A stretch of 7,555 nucleotides of DNA from an uncultured Planctomycetaceae bacterium (GCA_903823545.1 CAIJTL010001385.1:1-7555); one strand, 5' to 3'. Numbered from the stretch's first letter, positions 1 through 6,438 are shown. Translations and numbers: made by a program. Notes: a model not told the origin generated them from the letters alone.

Positions 1-320
1 AGCTGCAAGTCAGTCACCACGGCATCCAAAAGACAGTCTTGCTTCGGATTGGACATTCCACGGATGACGCGATGCGACTCATCGGCACCTCAGGCCCAAT
101 CCCGACCATCAAGTTGTCAGTTCCCAAAGTGGTTCCACCACCGACTTGGATTCTTGCAACAGATGATTTCCCGTCATTGGCTCGCGAGTTTGCCTATCGT
201 GATGGCAAGTACTTCCGAGTCAACGGTACAAGTCCGGCAACTCTCGTTGAGGTTGACAACGTCGTTGAATTATCAAATCAATTCGTTACCGAATTAATCG
301 AAGGATGGTTTGCCAAGTAA
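1..320 (+). CDS. C-terminal end of an unrecognised protein (5' end outside window)
   Basis: The reading frame is open from the first bases (codons begin at position 3) and ends at TAA 318-320, giving about 105 residues. A TTG at 39 and an ATG at 72 lie inside it, but neither has a clear ribosome binding site, and the frame stays open to the window edge, so the gene most likely begins outside. The visible part is mixed alpha/beta in character with a Pro/Val-rich stretch (KLSVPKVVPPP) and an acidic, hydrophobic C-terminus ending in LIEGWFAK. There is no membrane segment and no cysteine. I do not recognise the family; it is not the end of a NuoE or NuoF that I can identify. It stops 55 nt before the nuoG ATG on the same strand, so it may be cotranscribed with nuoG. 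Confidence 0.6.
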   Translation, partial: LQVSHHGIQKTVLLRIGHSTDDAMRLIGTSGPIPTIKLSVPKVVPPPTWILATDDFPSLAREFAYRDGKYFRVNGTSPATLVEVDNVVELSNQFVTELIEGWFAK

Positions 321-375
321 CGAGGCAAATCGACCATGTACTCCAAAGACAAACTCCGACGAAAATCAGATTGAA

Positions 376-2013
376 ATGCCCACAGTACTCGTAAACGGCA
401 AAGAAGTTTCCATCGGCGACGGCGAGCGGCTGAATTGTATTCAGGCGGCGAAACGGGCTGACGTCGAGATCCCACACTATTGCTGGCATCCGGCACTGAC
501 CGTAGTGGCCAGTTGCCGTATGTGTCTCGTTGAGGTCGGCGACAAGAAACCGGATGGCACAGTGGCGATGCAGCCAAAGGTTGTGCCGGGGTGCCAGACG
601 CCGGTCAAGGACGGGACGGTCATCGTCACGAACTCGGCCAAGGTCAAGCAGGCTCAGGCGGCGACACTGGAGTACTTGCTGCTCAATCATCCGCTCGACT
701 GCCCGACGTGCGATCAAGCGGGTGAGTGTTTCCTGCAAGACTACACATACAAATTCGGCCACATGCAAAGTCGGCTTATGGAGCCGAAGACGCTGAAACC
801 CGACAAGGACTATATCGGGGACCAAGTCACGCTGTTTACCGATCGCTGCGTGATGTGTACTCGCTGCGTTCGGTTTACTCGTGAAGTTAGCGGTACCGGA
901 GAGTTGCAGGTCATCAACCGCGGCAGCCACGAAGAGATCGATATCTTCCCGGGAATGCCGATCAACAACAAATTGGCCGGCAATGTTGTCGATCTCTGTC
1001 CGGTCGGAGCTTTGTGCTCGAAAGACTTCCTCTACAAGCAGCGAGTGTGGTGGCTGAAGTCGGCGGATAGCGTGTGCCCTGATTGCTCGACTGGTTGCAG
1101 CATCAATGTTGATCAAAACAACGAAACCGTTTTCCGCTTGAAACCACGCGAAAATTCGCAGGCTCAAGGCCACTTCATGTGTGACGATGGTCGGTTCGGC
1201 TGGAAGTACATCCACTCGGACGCGCGGCTCAAGCGACCGGAGATCGTACAGGGGGATCGTCGAACCGCCGTCGATTGGGACTCCGCGTTGAATGCGACTC
1301 GAGCTGCGCTGCAAGATGCTGTGAAGTCGAATCCGAAATCCGTCGCTGCGGTGCTGTCGCCGTGGATGACCGTCGAAGAGGCGTATCTGCTCGCAAAGCA
1401 TCTAAAGTCGCTCAGCCCAGACGTCCGCTTGGCCCTTGGCCCCGTGCGAGTTGATGGCGAGGACGACCACTATCCGAAGGACGTTCGAGGTAACGCTCAA
1501 GCGAACGTCAAATTCACGATCCGTGCCGAAAAGTGCCCGAATCGCCGAGGTGTCGAAGCGGTGTTGCAACACTTCCAAGGTTCGATCATCGCGATGGGCG
1601 ATCTGCTGGTCGACGCTGCCGCAGGTCGCGTCGAATGCCTGTATCTTGTCGGTGGTGACCCGCGCGGTTGGATCACCGAAGATCAAGCCGCTTCTCTCGC
1701 GAAAGTCAAAACCCTTGTCGTACAAGACCTGCTTCCATCAGCAGCGTCCGCCCGTGCTCACGTCCTTCTCGCTAGTGGTTCCTTCGCCGAACGAGACGGC
1801 ACGTTCGTAAATCACGCCGGCCTCGCTCAAGCGATTAAGCGCTCGATCCGCTCGCCGGAGGAATCGCGGCCCGATGGCCGCATCCTGTGGGATCTGGCTG
1901 GTCGAACGGGACTGTTCAACGCCAGTGTTTTCCGTCACGAGATCGCTCAGGAGATTCCGGCTCTCTCTGCATTGGCTGGTGAGATGTGCGACTCAGGTGT
2001 CTTGTTGAAGTAA
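376..2013 (+). CDS. nuoG: NADH-quinone oxidoreductase subunit G (NuoG), compact form
   Basis: This is the large iron-sulfur subunit of the peripheral arm of respiratory complex I, carrying electrons from the NADH/FMN module towards quinone. With ATG 376 as start it is 545 residues. The N-terminal ferredoxin-like domain has the 2Fe-2S (N1b) ligands C36, C47, C50 and C73. Next come the His-ligated 4Fe-4S site N5 (H105, C109, C112, C118), the N4 site (C158, C161, C164, C208) and a complete N7 site (C234, C237, C241, C269, i.e. CxxCxxxCx27C). The rest resembles the molybdopterin oxidoreductase domain: a WDSAL segment near 301, NRRGVEA near 389, LYLVGGDPR near 422 and FAERDGTFVNHAG near 470. Family members are usually about 700-900 residues, so the middle of this domain is strongly reduced. 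The frame extends upstream to a TTG at 310 that overlaps the preceding gene, but the ferredoxin fold starts at MPTVLVNGKEV, so ATG 376 is preferred. There is no clear Shine-Dalgarno. nuoH follows after 44 nt. Confidence 0.96.
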   Translation: MPTVLVNGKEVSIGDGERLNCIQAAKRADVEIPHYCWHPALTVVASCRMCLVEVGDKKPDGTVAMQPKVVPGCQTPVKDGTVIVTNSAKVKQAQAATLEYLLLNHPLDCPTCDQAGECFLQDYTYKFGHMQSRLMEPKTLKPDKDYIGDQVTLFTDRCVMCTRCVRFTREVSGTGELQVINRGSHEEIDIFPGMPINNKLAGNVVDLCPVGALCSKDFLYKQRVWWLKSADSVCPDCSTGCSINVDQNNETVFRLKPRENSQAQGHFMCDDGRFGWKYIHSDARLKRPEIVQGDRRTAVDWDSALNATRAALQDAVKSNPKSVAAVLSPWMTVEEAYLLAKHLKSLSPDVRLALGPVRVDGEDDHYPKDVRGNAQANVKFTIRAEKCPNRRGVEAVLQHFQGSIIAMGDLLVDAAAGRVECLYLVGGDPRGWITEDQAASLAKVKTLVVQDLLPSAASARAHVLLASGSFAERDGTFVNHAGLAQAIKRSIRSPEESRPDGRILWDLAGRTGLFNASVFRHEIAQEIPALSALAGEMCDSGVLLK

Positions 2014-2057
2014 TCGAAGGCGAATGCCTAAGTCAAAGATCAGAAAGTGTTCTTGCA

Positions 2058-3308
2058 ATGAGTTTATTACCACTACTGGCTGAAGGTGGCTCGGACGCCA
2101 TTTCCAGTCTGATTTATTGGATTGCTGAAACGATCCTGTTGGGTTGGTTGGGAATTCCATTGCAGATCGGGATTCCGCTGATCCTGATCGCTGCGACAGC
2201 AGCGGGGATTCCTGGCGCTTGCTCGTATGCGATTTGGCTCGAGCGAAAATTGGCGGCTTGGATTCAGGACCGCGTCGGACCGAACCGAGTCGGCTGGGCG
2301 GGACTGCTGCAGCCGATCGCGGATGGAGCGAAGTTCTTGCTCAAAGAGGACATCATCCCAGCGCATGTGGACAAGTTTTTGTTCGTCATTGCGCCGACGA
2401 TTTCGGTCTTCACGACGATGCTGGCGTTGGCCGTCGTGCCACTTGGGCCGACGACCGTGGGGGACGGATTCAGCTTCATTATCGCGCCAAAGCTCGATAT
2501 CGGGATCGTGTTTTTGTTCTCGGTGACGAGCCTCGCCGTGTATGGCATCATCCTGGGTGGTTGGTCGAGCAACAACAAATACAGTGCTCTTGGCGGACTG
2601 CGATCGAGTGCTCAGGTCGTGAGCTATGAAATTCCGCTAGGGATGTCTGTACTTGGCATCGCACTGATGGCCGGGTCGCTCAATTTGGAAACAGTTGTTG
2701 ACGCTCAGGCACAAGGCGGGTTGTTCGGCTGGAATATCTGGTATCAGCCGTTGGCCGGTTTGATCTTCTTTCTGGCCGCACTGGCGGAATCGAATCGTCT
2801 GCCGTTCGACTTGCCGGAATGCGAGCAAGAGTTGATCGGCGGCTACCACACCGAATACTCAGCGCTGAAATTCGGCATGTTCTTCCTCGGCGAGTACACG
2901 CACGTTTTCACGGTGAGTTTCTTGTGCTCGGTGCTGTTCCTCGGCGGTTGGCACTTCCCTGGAATTGCCGAAGCAACGAGTGTTGGGACGCTGGCGACCG
3001 TGTTAAAGATAGGTGTGCTGCTGACAAAAGTCTTCTGCGTTTTGGTGCTGATTATGCTGTTGCGATGGTGCTTGCCACGGTTCCGATTCGACCAACTCAT
3101 GGGGTTGTGCTGGAAGGTGCTGATTCCATTGTCGTTGGCCAACATGCTCTGCGTGATGATCGTTCGTGAATTTGAACTGAGTTGGTTCTGGCTGCCGGTC
3201 AGTTCGTTGTTTCTTTTCTGCACGGCGGGGTTCCTCAGCTTCCCGCCTGCACCGCCGCGGTCTCGCCGCGTCGTTCACGCCGAGCAGTTGATTGCCAGTC
3301 ATCACTAA
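2058..3308 (+). CDS. nuoH: NADH-quinone oxidoreductase subunit H (NuoH)
   Basis: NuoH is the integral membrane subunit of complex I that joins the peripheral arm to the membrane arm and, with NuoB and NuoD, forms the quinone-binding chamber. The 416-residue product is strongly hydrophobic with about eight or nine membrane helices. Family signatures are present: LERKLAAWIQDRVGPNRVG at about 61-79 (after the first conserved helix), LLQPIADGAKFLLKED at 83-98, and the acidic quinone-chamber loop with AESNRLPFDLPECEQEL at 243-259 followed by GGYHTEYSALKF at 261-272. The usual residue between the two glutamates of PExE is small; here it is C255. About 25 N-terminal residues precede the first core helix, and the C-terminus is a Pro/Arg-rich tail. 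The ATG at 2058 is chosen; a GTG 72 nt upstream (1986) would overlap nuoG and adds residues unlike the family. The Shine-Dalgarno is weak. The gene lies between nuoG and nuoI, as in standard nuo operons. Confidence 0.97.
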   Translation: MSLLPLLAEGGSDAISSLIYWIAETILLGWLGIPLQIGIPLILIAATAAGIPGACSYAIWLERKLAAWIQDRVGPNRVGWAGLLQPIADGAKFLLKEDIIPAHVDKFLFVIAPTISVFTTMLALAVVPLGPTTVGDGFSFIIAPKLDIGIVFLFSVTSLAVYGIILGGWSSNNKYSALGGLRSSAQVVSYEIPLGMSVLGIALMAGSLNLETVVDAQAQGGLFGWNIWYQPLAGLIFFLAALAESNRLPFDLPECEQELIGGYHTEYSALKFGMFFLGEYTHVFTVSFLCSVLFLGGWHFPGIAEATSVGTLATVLKIGVLLTKVFCVLVLIMLLRWCLPRFRFDQLMGLCWKVLIPLSLANMLCVMIVREFELSWFWLPVSSLFLFCTAGFLSFPPAPPRSRRVVHAEQLIASHH

Positions 3309-3339
3309 GTTTTCTCCGAATAGCGTTGAATCTAATGAA

Positions 3340-3360
3340 CTACCGAGGCTATCCCGGTAG
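3340..3360 (+). promoter_or_regulatory. RNA hairpin immediately upstream of nuoI
   Basis: CTACCG at 3340-3345 pairs perfectly with CGGTAG at 3355-3360. Inside, GG 3347-3348 pairs with CC 3353-3354, leaving one bulged A (3346) and a four-base loop CTAT. The purine-rich AGGGA (3359-3363), the nearest Shine-Dalgarno-like sequence before ATG 3366, overlaps the 3' arm, so the fold could limit access to the nuoI start. It fills much of the 57-nt nuoH-nuoI gap. There is no T-run after it, so it is not a typical intrinsic terminator; a translation-modulating or mRNA-processing role is possible. Pairing is seen directly; function is inferred. Confidence 0.35.
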
Positions 3361-3365
3361 GGAAA

Positions 3366-3998
3366 ATGAGAGAGTCGGTTATGCCCATTCAAGAAAAAGA
3401 CGTCGTTTGGATCGAAGAGCCGGAACTGAGTTTTTGGGAGCAGACGTTTCTGCCCGCCGTCGCTGGCGGTTTGAAAGTCGCGATGCAGCATACGGTTGCT
3501 CAACGCTCCGTCACCGAGCAATATCCTGAGCAGAAGCCCGACCTGCCGCTGCATTATCGCGGCGTACATCGTCTGAATCGTGACGAGCAAGGACGGGTCC
3601 GTTGCGTTGCGTGTATGATGTGTGCGACAGCGTGTCCTGCTCACTGCATCTCGATCGTGGCTGAAGATGCCTCGAAGGATTGGCCTGACCGTGACAAGCG
3701 ACCGCAGAGTTTTGTGCTCGACGAACTTCGCTGCATCTTCTGCGGCATGTGCGAAGAGGCCTGCCCTTGTGACGCGATCGAACTGACCAGCATTTACGAC
3801 CTGACTGGCCAAACTCGGGAGCAAATGACCTTCACGAAAGACAAACTGCTGAGCATTTACGACCAAACGAAGGATAACCCTCGCGATCCGGTTCGGACGC
3901 ATCGAGGTCGTTTGGGATGTGCATCAGAGCTTGAGCGACAGCCATTGAGTGCGACGTCGCCGAAACCGCCGGAATCGCCTCGAGCGAAGAAGCAGTAA
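3366..3998 (+). CDS. nuoI: NADH-quinone oxidoreductase subunit I (NuoI), 2x[4Fe-4S] ferredoxin
   Basis: NuoI carries clusters N6a and N6b, passing electrons from NuoG towards the terminal cluster N2 in NuoB. From ATG 3366 the product has 210 residues. It contains two ferredoxin motifs: CVACMMCATACP (C80, C83, C86, C90) and CIFCGMCEEACP (C123, C126, C129, C133). In this fold the fourth cysteine of each motif ligates the other cluster. The N-terminal segment with LSFWEQTFLPAVAGGLKVAMQH (about 21-42) matches the amphipathic membrane-anchoring helix of the family. After the second motif the FVLDELRC/AIELTSIYD region is typical. The last 35 residues or so are a Pro/Arg/Lys-rich tail of low complexity, making the protein somewhat longer than the roughly 160-180 residues of many homologues. 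A second ATG at 3381 (MPIQEKD) is an equally possible start; GAGAGAG at 3368-3374 would serve it with 6-nt spacing. No nuoJ follows. Confidence 0.96.
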   Translation: MRESVMPIQEKDVVWIEEPELSFWEQTFLPAVAGGLKVAMQHTVAQRSVTEQYPEQKPDLPLHYRGVHRLNRDEQGRVRCVACMMCATACPAHCISIVAEDASKDWPDRDKRPQSFVLDELRCIFCGMCEEACPCDAIELTSIYDLTGQTREQMTFTKDKLLSIYDQTKDNPRDPVRTHRGRLGCASELERQPLSATSPKPPESPRAKKQ

Positions 3999-4104
3999 CC
4001 CGACAAGCCGATGGCAAAAGCTGCCGGTCGCTCAATCAATCCGACGTTCGTCAGTTTGATGGTCCCTAGTTCGTGCCTTTGGCCGATCTTAATGGGACCG
4101 CATA

Positions 4105-4166
4105 TTCGGGCGGCATTTTCTGACGCAGCCCGAAGCTGACCTCTCAGCGCGAAACCGCAGTCTGAG
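4105..4166 (+). other. Structured intergenic stretch with abutting hairpins between nuoI and the next gene
   Basis: The 241-nt gap 3999-4239 has no convincing gene. Within it, TTCGGGC (4105-4111) pairs perfectly with GCCCGAA (4128-4134) around a 16-nt loop. The very next base starts a second hairpin, GCTGA (4135-4139) with TCAGC (4144-4148), loop of four. CTCAG (4143-4147) can instead pair with CTGAG (4162-4166), enclosing a small GCG/CGC stem, which would exclude the second hairpin. No T-run follows either stem, so an intrinsic terminator is not supported. It could be the nuoI 3' end, a leader for the gene at 4240, or chance. The rest of the gap shows no promoter I would stand behind. Confidence 0.25.
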
Positions 4167-4239
4167 TCCAAATTACCAGTTCTGGTGAAGTCAGCAGGAT
4201 TGATCACGTCGGAAGAATTCTTTTGCAGCAGGTGCAGCA

Positions 4240-5367
4240 ATGGGTTTGTCCGCCTCGAGAACCCTCGATGACCAACGTCGCCGACGCTTGGTGATGGAAT
4301 CCGATTTTGACGGTCCGGCTCGCGGTGTCACATGGAGCACTCGCGTTGATCTTGCTGAGGCAGATGAGTCTTCGTTGCCGCCTCGACTGGCCGTCTCCTT
4401 GGCGGATTACATTCCATCGAAGATCTGGGCTTATTGGGCTTTTGGTGGAGTCGCGTGCGTTGCACCAATCTCGATTTTGTTCGCTTGGCTCTTCGCGGAA
4501 GAGGCGGCAGCTTCTGGCTCAATGGTCGCAGACAAGGTTGTCTTTCTGAGCAATCGCTTGTTGAACATCACAGGCGCCCTTTCGTGGTGGCTTGCGGGTC
4601 AATTGAGTTGCCTTGTTTGGTGGGGGCGATCGCGGAGTCGAGTGGATTATTCCGGACGCTTTCACGCATGGGGTTGGGCCGCTGCAGGGTTTGCCGTGGC
4701 GGGGCTTCTGGCTGTTGTGGGAGCTCAGCAATTAGCTGCGGTGCTGTTGGATGTTTTGGGGGGCAATTCTGCAATATCCTCCGGAGGAGTGACCGCGATT
4801 TGGCTGTTGCCTAGTATCGTCGTTGGGCTCGCCTTTTGGGCCACATTAGGGATTGAACTGCGTGGCTGTCTTGCGAGCCGCATTCTGCATGGCATCGCCG
4901 GAGTGTGTGGACTCACGTTTGTTGGGATCGAGCTTTGGCTGAATCGAGCTGATGCGACGATGACTTTGGAGTGTGGATCTCGGCTATCGTTGGCACTGAT
5001 GCAGTGTTGCAACTTGATGACGGTTCTTCTGCAAGTTCATCACGTGGTCCATGTCTCTGCAGACCCTTCCGAAGCAACGCCGACGCTACTGTCTGTTGCA
5101 TGGCAACATGGGCCTGTGAGGCTGATAAGTTGGCTTCGATTAAAGGTGAGACGACAATCTCGTTTTGGTTCCGTCAGCGATACGACCAGCGGGGTTGTCA
5201 GTGACACCGATCAAGTCGCGGAATTGGCTACCGGCAACGATCGCAAAAAGCGGCGAGTGCGACTTGAGGCTCCTGATGGAACTACTCAGGAAGTCCGTAT
5301 TGATGACGCTGAGCAGTTGGCGAAAGGTCCATCGCGACGAGGGCGGCAGGTCGCACGAAAGTCGTAG
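4240..5367 (+). CDS. Unrecognised multi-pass membrane protein with charged cytoplasmic-like tail
   Basis: This 375-residue protein belongs to no family I can name. It begins with about 60 charged, soluble residues (an RRRR run at 13-16), followed by about six hydrophobic segments at roughly 64-86, 106-128, 144-172, 184-205, 212-234 and 248-271. A hydrophilic tail of about 100 residues contains KKRRVRLEAPDGTTQEVRIDD (336-356), which reads like a small beta-hairpin, and ends Arg/Lys-rich. Histidines cluster at the end of the last segment (H267, H268, H271), with others at H142 and H218. There is no signal peptide and no enzymatic motif. The start ATG 4240 has AGGTG 7-8 nt upstream; M19 (4294) is an alternative. 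The gene follows nuoI on the same strand after 241 nt, so cotranscription is uncertain. Its last 86 nt overlap the convergent dgkA-family gene. Being a real gene is supported by length and the coherent membrane pattern. Confidence 0.8.
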   Translation: MGLSASRTLDDQRRRRLVMESDFDGPARGVTWSTRVDLAEADESSLPPRLAVSLADYIPSKIWAYWAFGGVACVAPISILFAWLFAEEAAASGSMVADKVVFLSNRLLNITGALSWWLAGQLSCLVWWGRSRSRVDYSGRFHAWGWAAAGFAVAGLLAVVGAQQLAAVLLDVLGGNSAISSGGVTAIWLLPSIVVGLAFWATLGIELRGCLASRILHGIAGVCGLTFVGIELWLNRADATMTLECGSRLSLALMQCCNLMTVLLQVHHVVHVSADPSEATPTLLSVAWQHGPVRLISWLRLKVRRQSRFGSVSDTTSGVVSDTDQVAELATGNDRKKRRVRLEAPDGTTQEVRIDDAEQLAKGPSRRGRQVARKS

Positions 5368-5770
5368 CACTTTTACGGGCATGGGGCGTGAATTGCCGAA
5401 TGACTTCGTAAAGCGGCGGCCCCAAAACCAGTCCGCCGACTACGATGGCGATCAGTGCGGTTACGAGGACCGCTCCAGCAGCGGCGTCTTTTGAGCGACG
5501 CGCGAGTTCGTGATGTTCCGGCGATGCGAGATCGACGGCGAACTCAATTGCGGTGTTCGCCGATTCGGCAGCGATGACTATGCCGATCGTGAGTGACAAG
5601 ATGGCCCAATCTGTTTGTGACAACGATAGCAAAAATCCAGTCGCGGCAACGATAGCTGCAATTGCCAACTGGATCTTTGCGTTGCGTCCGATCTTAATGA
5701 CGTCATGAATTCCGGCGAATGCACATCGAAAACTACGTCCCAGTGAATTCGTTTTCCATATTGGCATCAT
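5282..5770 (-). CDS. dgkA: Diacylglycerol kinase / undecaprenol kinase family protein (DgkA-like)
   Basis: This small integral membrane kinase phosphorylates diacylglycerol or undecaprenol, feeding phospholipid or cell-wall lipid-carrier recycling. The 162-residue product has an amphipathic N-terminus, a GRNAKIQLAIAA segment at 28-39, and three membrane helices at about 33-51, 55-72 and 96-118. The signature follows: E69, N72, E76 and D80 in AESANTAIEFAVD, then HHELARRSKDAAAGAV with K94 and D95. Spacing of these residues matches E. coli DgkA. Position 28 is Gly (codon GGA) where family members usually carry a metal-binding Glu. Family length is about 120; here about 40 extra residues form a polar C-terminal tail, mostly encoded where the gene overlaps the convergent membrane-protein gene. 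GAAAGG lies 3 nt before the ATG at 5770 and 6 nt before a second ATG at 5767, so the true start may be 5767. It sits 21 nt downstream of the GNAT gene, probably in one transcript. Whether the lipid is diacylglycerol or undecaprenol cannot be told. Confidence 0.9.
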   Translation of the reverse strand: MMPIWKTNSLGRSFRCAFAGIHDVIKIGRNAKIQLAIAAIVAATGFLLSLSQTDWAILSLTIGIVIAAESANTAIEFAVDLASPEHHELARRSKDAAAGAVLVTALIAIVVGGLVLGPPLYEVIRQFTPHARKSATTFVRPAALVAMDLSPTAQRHQYGLPE

Positions 5771-5791
5771 GGGCCTTTCGGTTGAAAATCA

Positions 5792-6262
5792 CTACTTCGA
5801 GTACATCATCACAAAGCGATCTTCGTGAGGTCGATAGAAGCCACGAATGTGTTCTCGCACAGTGAAGCCAAGTTGCTCGTAAAGGTGCACCGCCGGTTTG
5901 TTGTTGGGGTCGACGGTTAAGAGGACCGCGCTGTTTGCTTGAGCGAGCGCAGCCTTCATCAATTGCGTTCCGATGCCGATACCCCGGCAATCGGGATGCA
6001 CCATGACCTTGTGTAGAAATAGCTCTCCCTGCTTTGTCGGAAATTGGACGAGTGCTCCTGCGATGTCTTTCGACTCACGAAGCGGAGATGCTCCTTCGGC
6101 CAATCGCGCGACGAGTAGCGTGGCTGTGTCGCTCCAAACGCGCCAAATGTGTTCGCCGTCGGGGATGAATACATCGGGAATGACTGGCCAAGCGCAGCGG
6201 TCGAGTGCGGCGATTTGCAAATAGTCTGTGGTCTTAGCCGGTTCGATAGTGACACTGGGCAT
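5792..6262 (-). CDS. GNAT-family N-acetyltransferase
   Basis: This predicted cytoplasmic acetyl-CoA-dependent acetyltransferase has 156 residues from the ATG at 6262. The GNAT fold is recognisable: an N-terminal strand and helix (VTIEPAKTTDYLQIAALD), a beta4 strand with LFLHKVMVHP (81-90), and the acetyl-CoA pyrophosphate-binding loop CRGIGIGTQL (R93, G94, G96, G98), which matches Q/RxxGxG/A. Motif B follows, with VDPNNKPAVHLYEQLGF (117-133) including N121 and the likely catalytic or CoA-contacting Y128. The middle (about 55-80) is typical strand and turn. The frame runs upstream to 6355, but AAGGA at 6270-6274 lies 7 nt from ATG 6262 and the family homology starts there, so 6262 is chosen. 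The substrate is unknown; GNATs act on amines of small molecules, peptides or proteins. The gene ends 21 nt before the dgkA-family start on the same strand, suggesting an operon whose shared purpose is unclear. Confidence 0.92.
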   Translation of the reverse strand: MPSVTIEPAKTTDYLQIAALDRCAWPVIPDVFIPDGEHIWRVWSDTATLLVARLAEGASPLRESKDIAGALVQFPTKQGELFLHKVMVHPDCRGIGIGTQLMKAALAQANSAVLLTVDPNNKPAVHLYEQLGFTVREHIRGFYRPHEDRFVMMYSK

Positions 6263-6269
6263 CACGGAT

Positions 6270-6274
6270 TCCTT
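6270..6274 (-). promoter_or_regulatory. Ribosome binding site of the GNAT gene (decides start)
   Basis: Read on the minus strand, AAGGA lies 7 nt upstream of the ATG at 6262. It supports that start over the longer open frame reaching 6355, whose extra 31 residues do not look like part of the GNAT fold. Confidence 0.65.
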
Positions 6275-6431
6275 ACAAGTCGTTCTGGTTGCACAGAAGA
6301 TATTGCGGAAGTTAGAAGTTGTGGACATGCTCCCCAACCACCGGCTCTTCGGCAACTCTGACGATGGAATTCGCAGACTTTCGTTCGGACGGCATTCGAC
6401 ATTTGCTGAAATGCAGATGACTATCGATCAC

Positions 6432-6438
6432 GGAAAGG
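6432..6438 (+). promoter_or_regulatory. Ribosome binding site of the secreted protein gene
   Basis: GGAAAGG ends 7 nt before the ATG at 6446. It supports that start, which also places a clean signal peptide at the N-terminus of the product. Confidence 0.6.

Noticed and set aside
253..258. Perfect -35 hexamer TTGACA upstream of nuoG
   Set aside because: It lies inside the upstream coding region and no acceptable -10 box occurs at 16-18 nt spacing.
286..1401. Long open frame on the minus strand opposite nuoG (371 codons)
   Set aside because: It is fully antisense to a clear nuoG, its product is Arg/His-rich with no recognisable domain, and it is what GC-biased codon use on the other strand produces.
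2018..2029. Small hairpin AGGC-GAAT-GCCT between nuoG and nuoH
   Set aside because: Only 4 bp; expected by chance at this length.
3003..3902. Open frame on the minus strand opposite nuoH and nuoI (299 codons)
   Set aside because: It lies across two certain genes and a gap, and its product is rich in Arg, Gln and His without any motif.
4008..4027. Possible terminator hairpin just after nuoI (CCGATGGC / GCTGCCGG around AAAA)
   Set aside because: The stem has a mismatch and two G-T pairs, and no T-run follows.
3857..4240. Minus-strand open frame of 127 codons covering the nuoI downstream gap
   Set aside because: It overlaps the nuoI 3' end, has no ribosome binding site or recognisable domain, and its start coincides with the ATG of the opposite gene.
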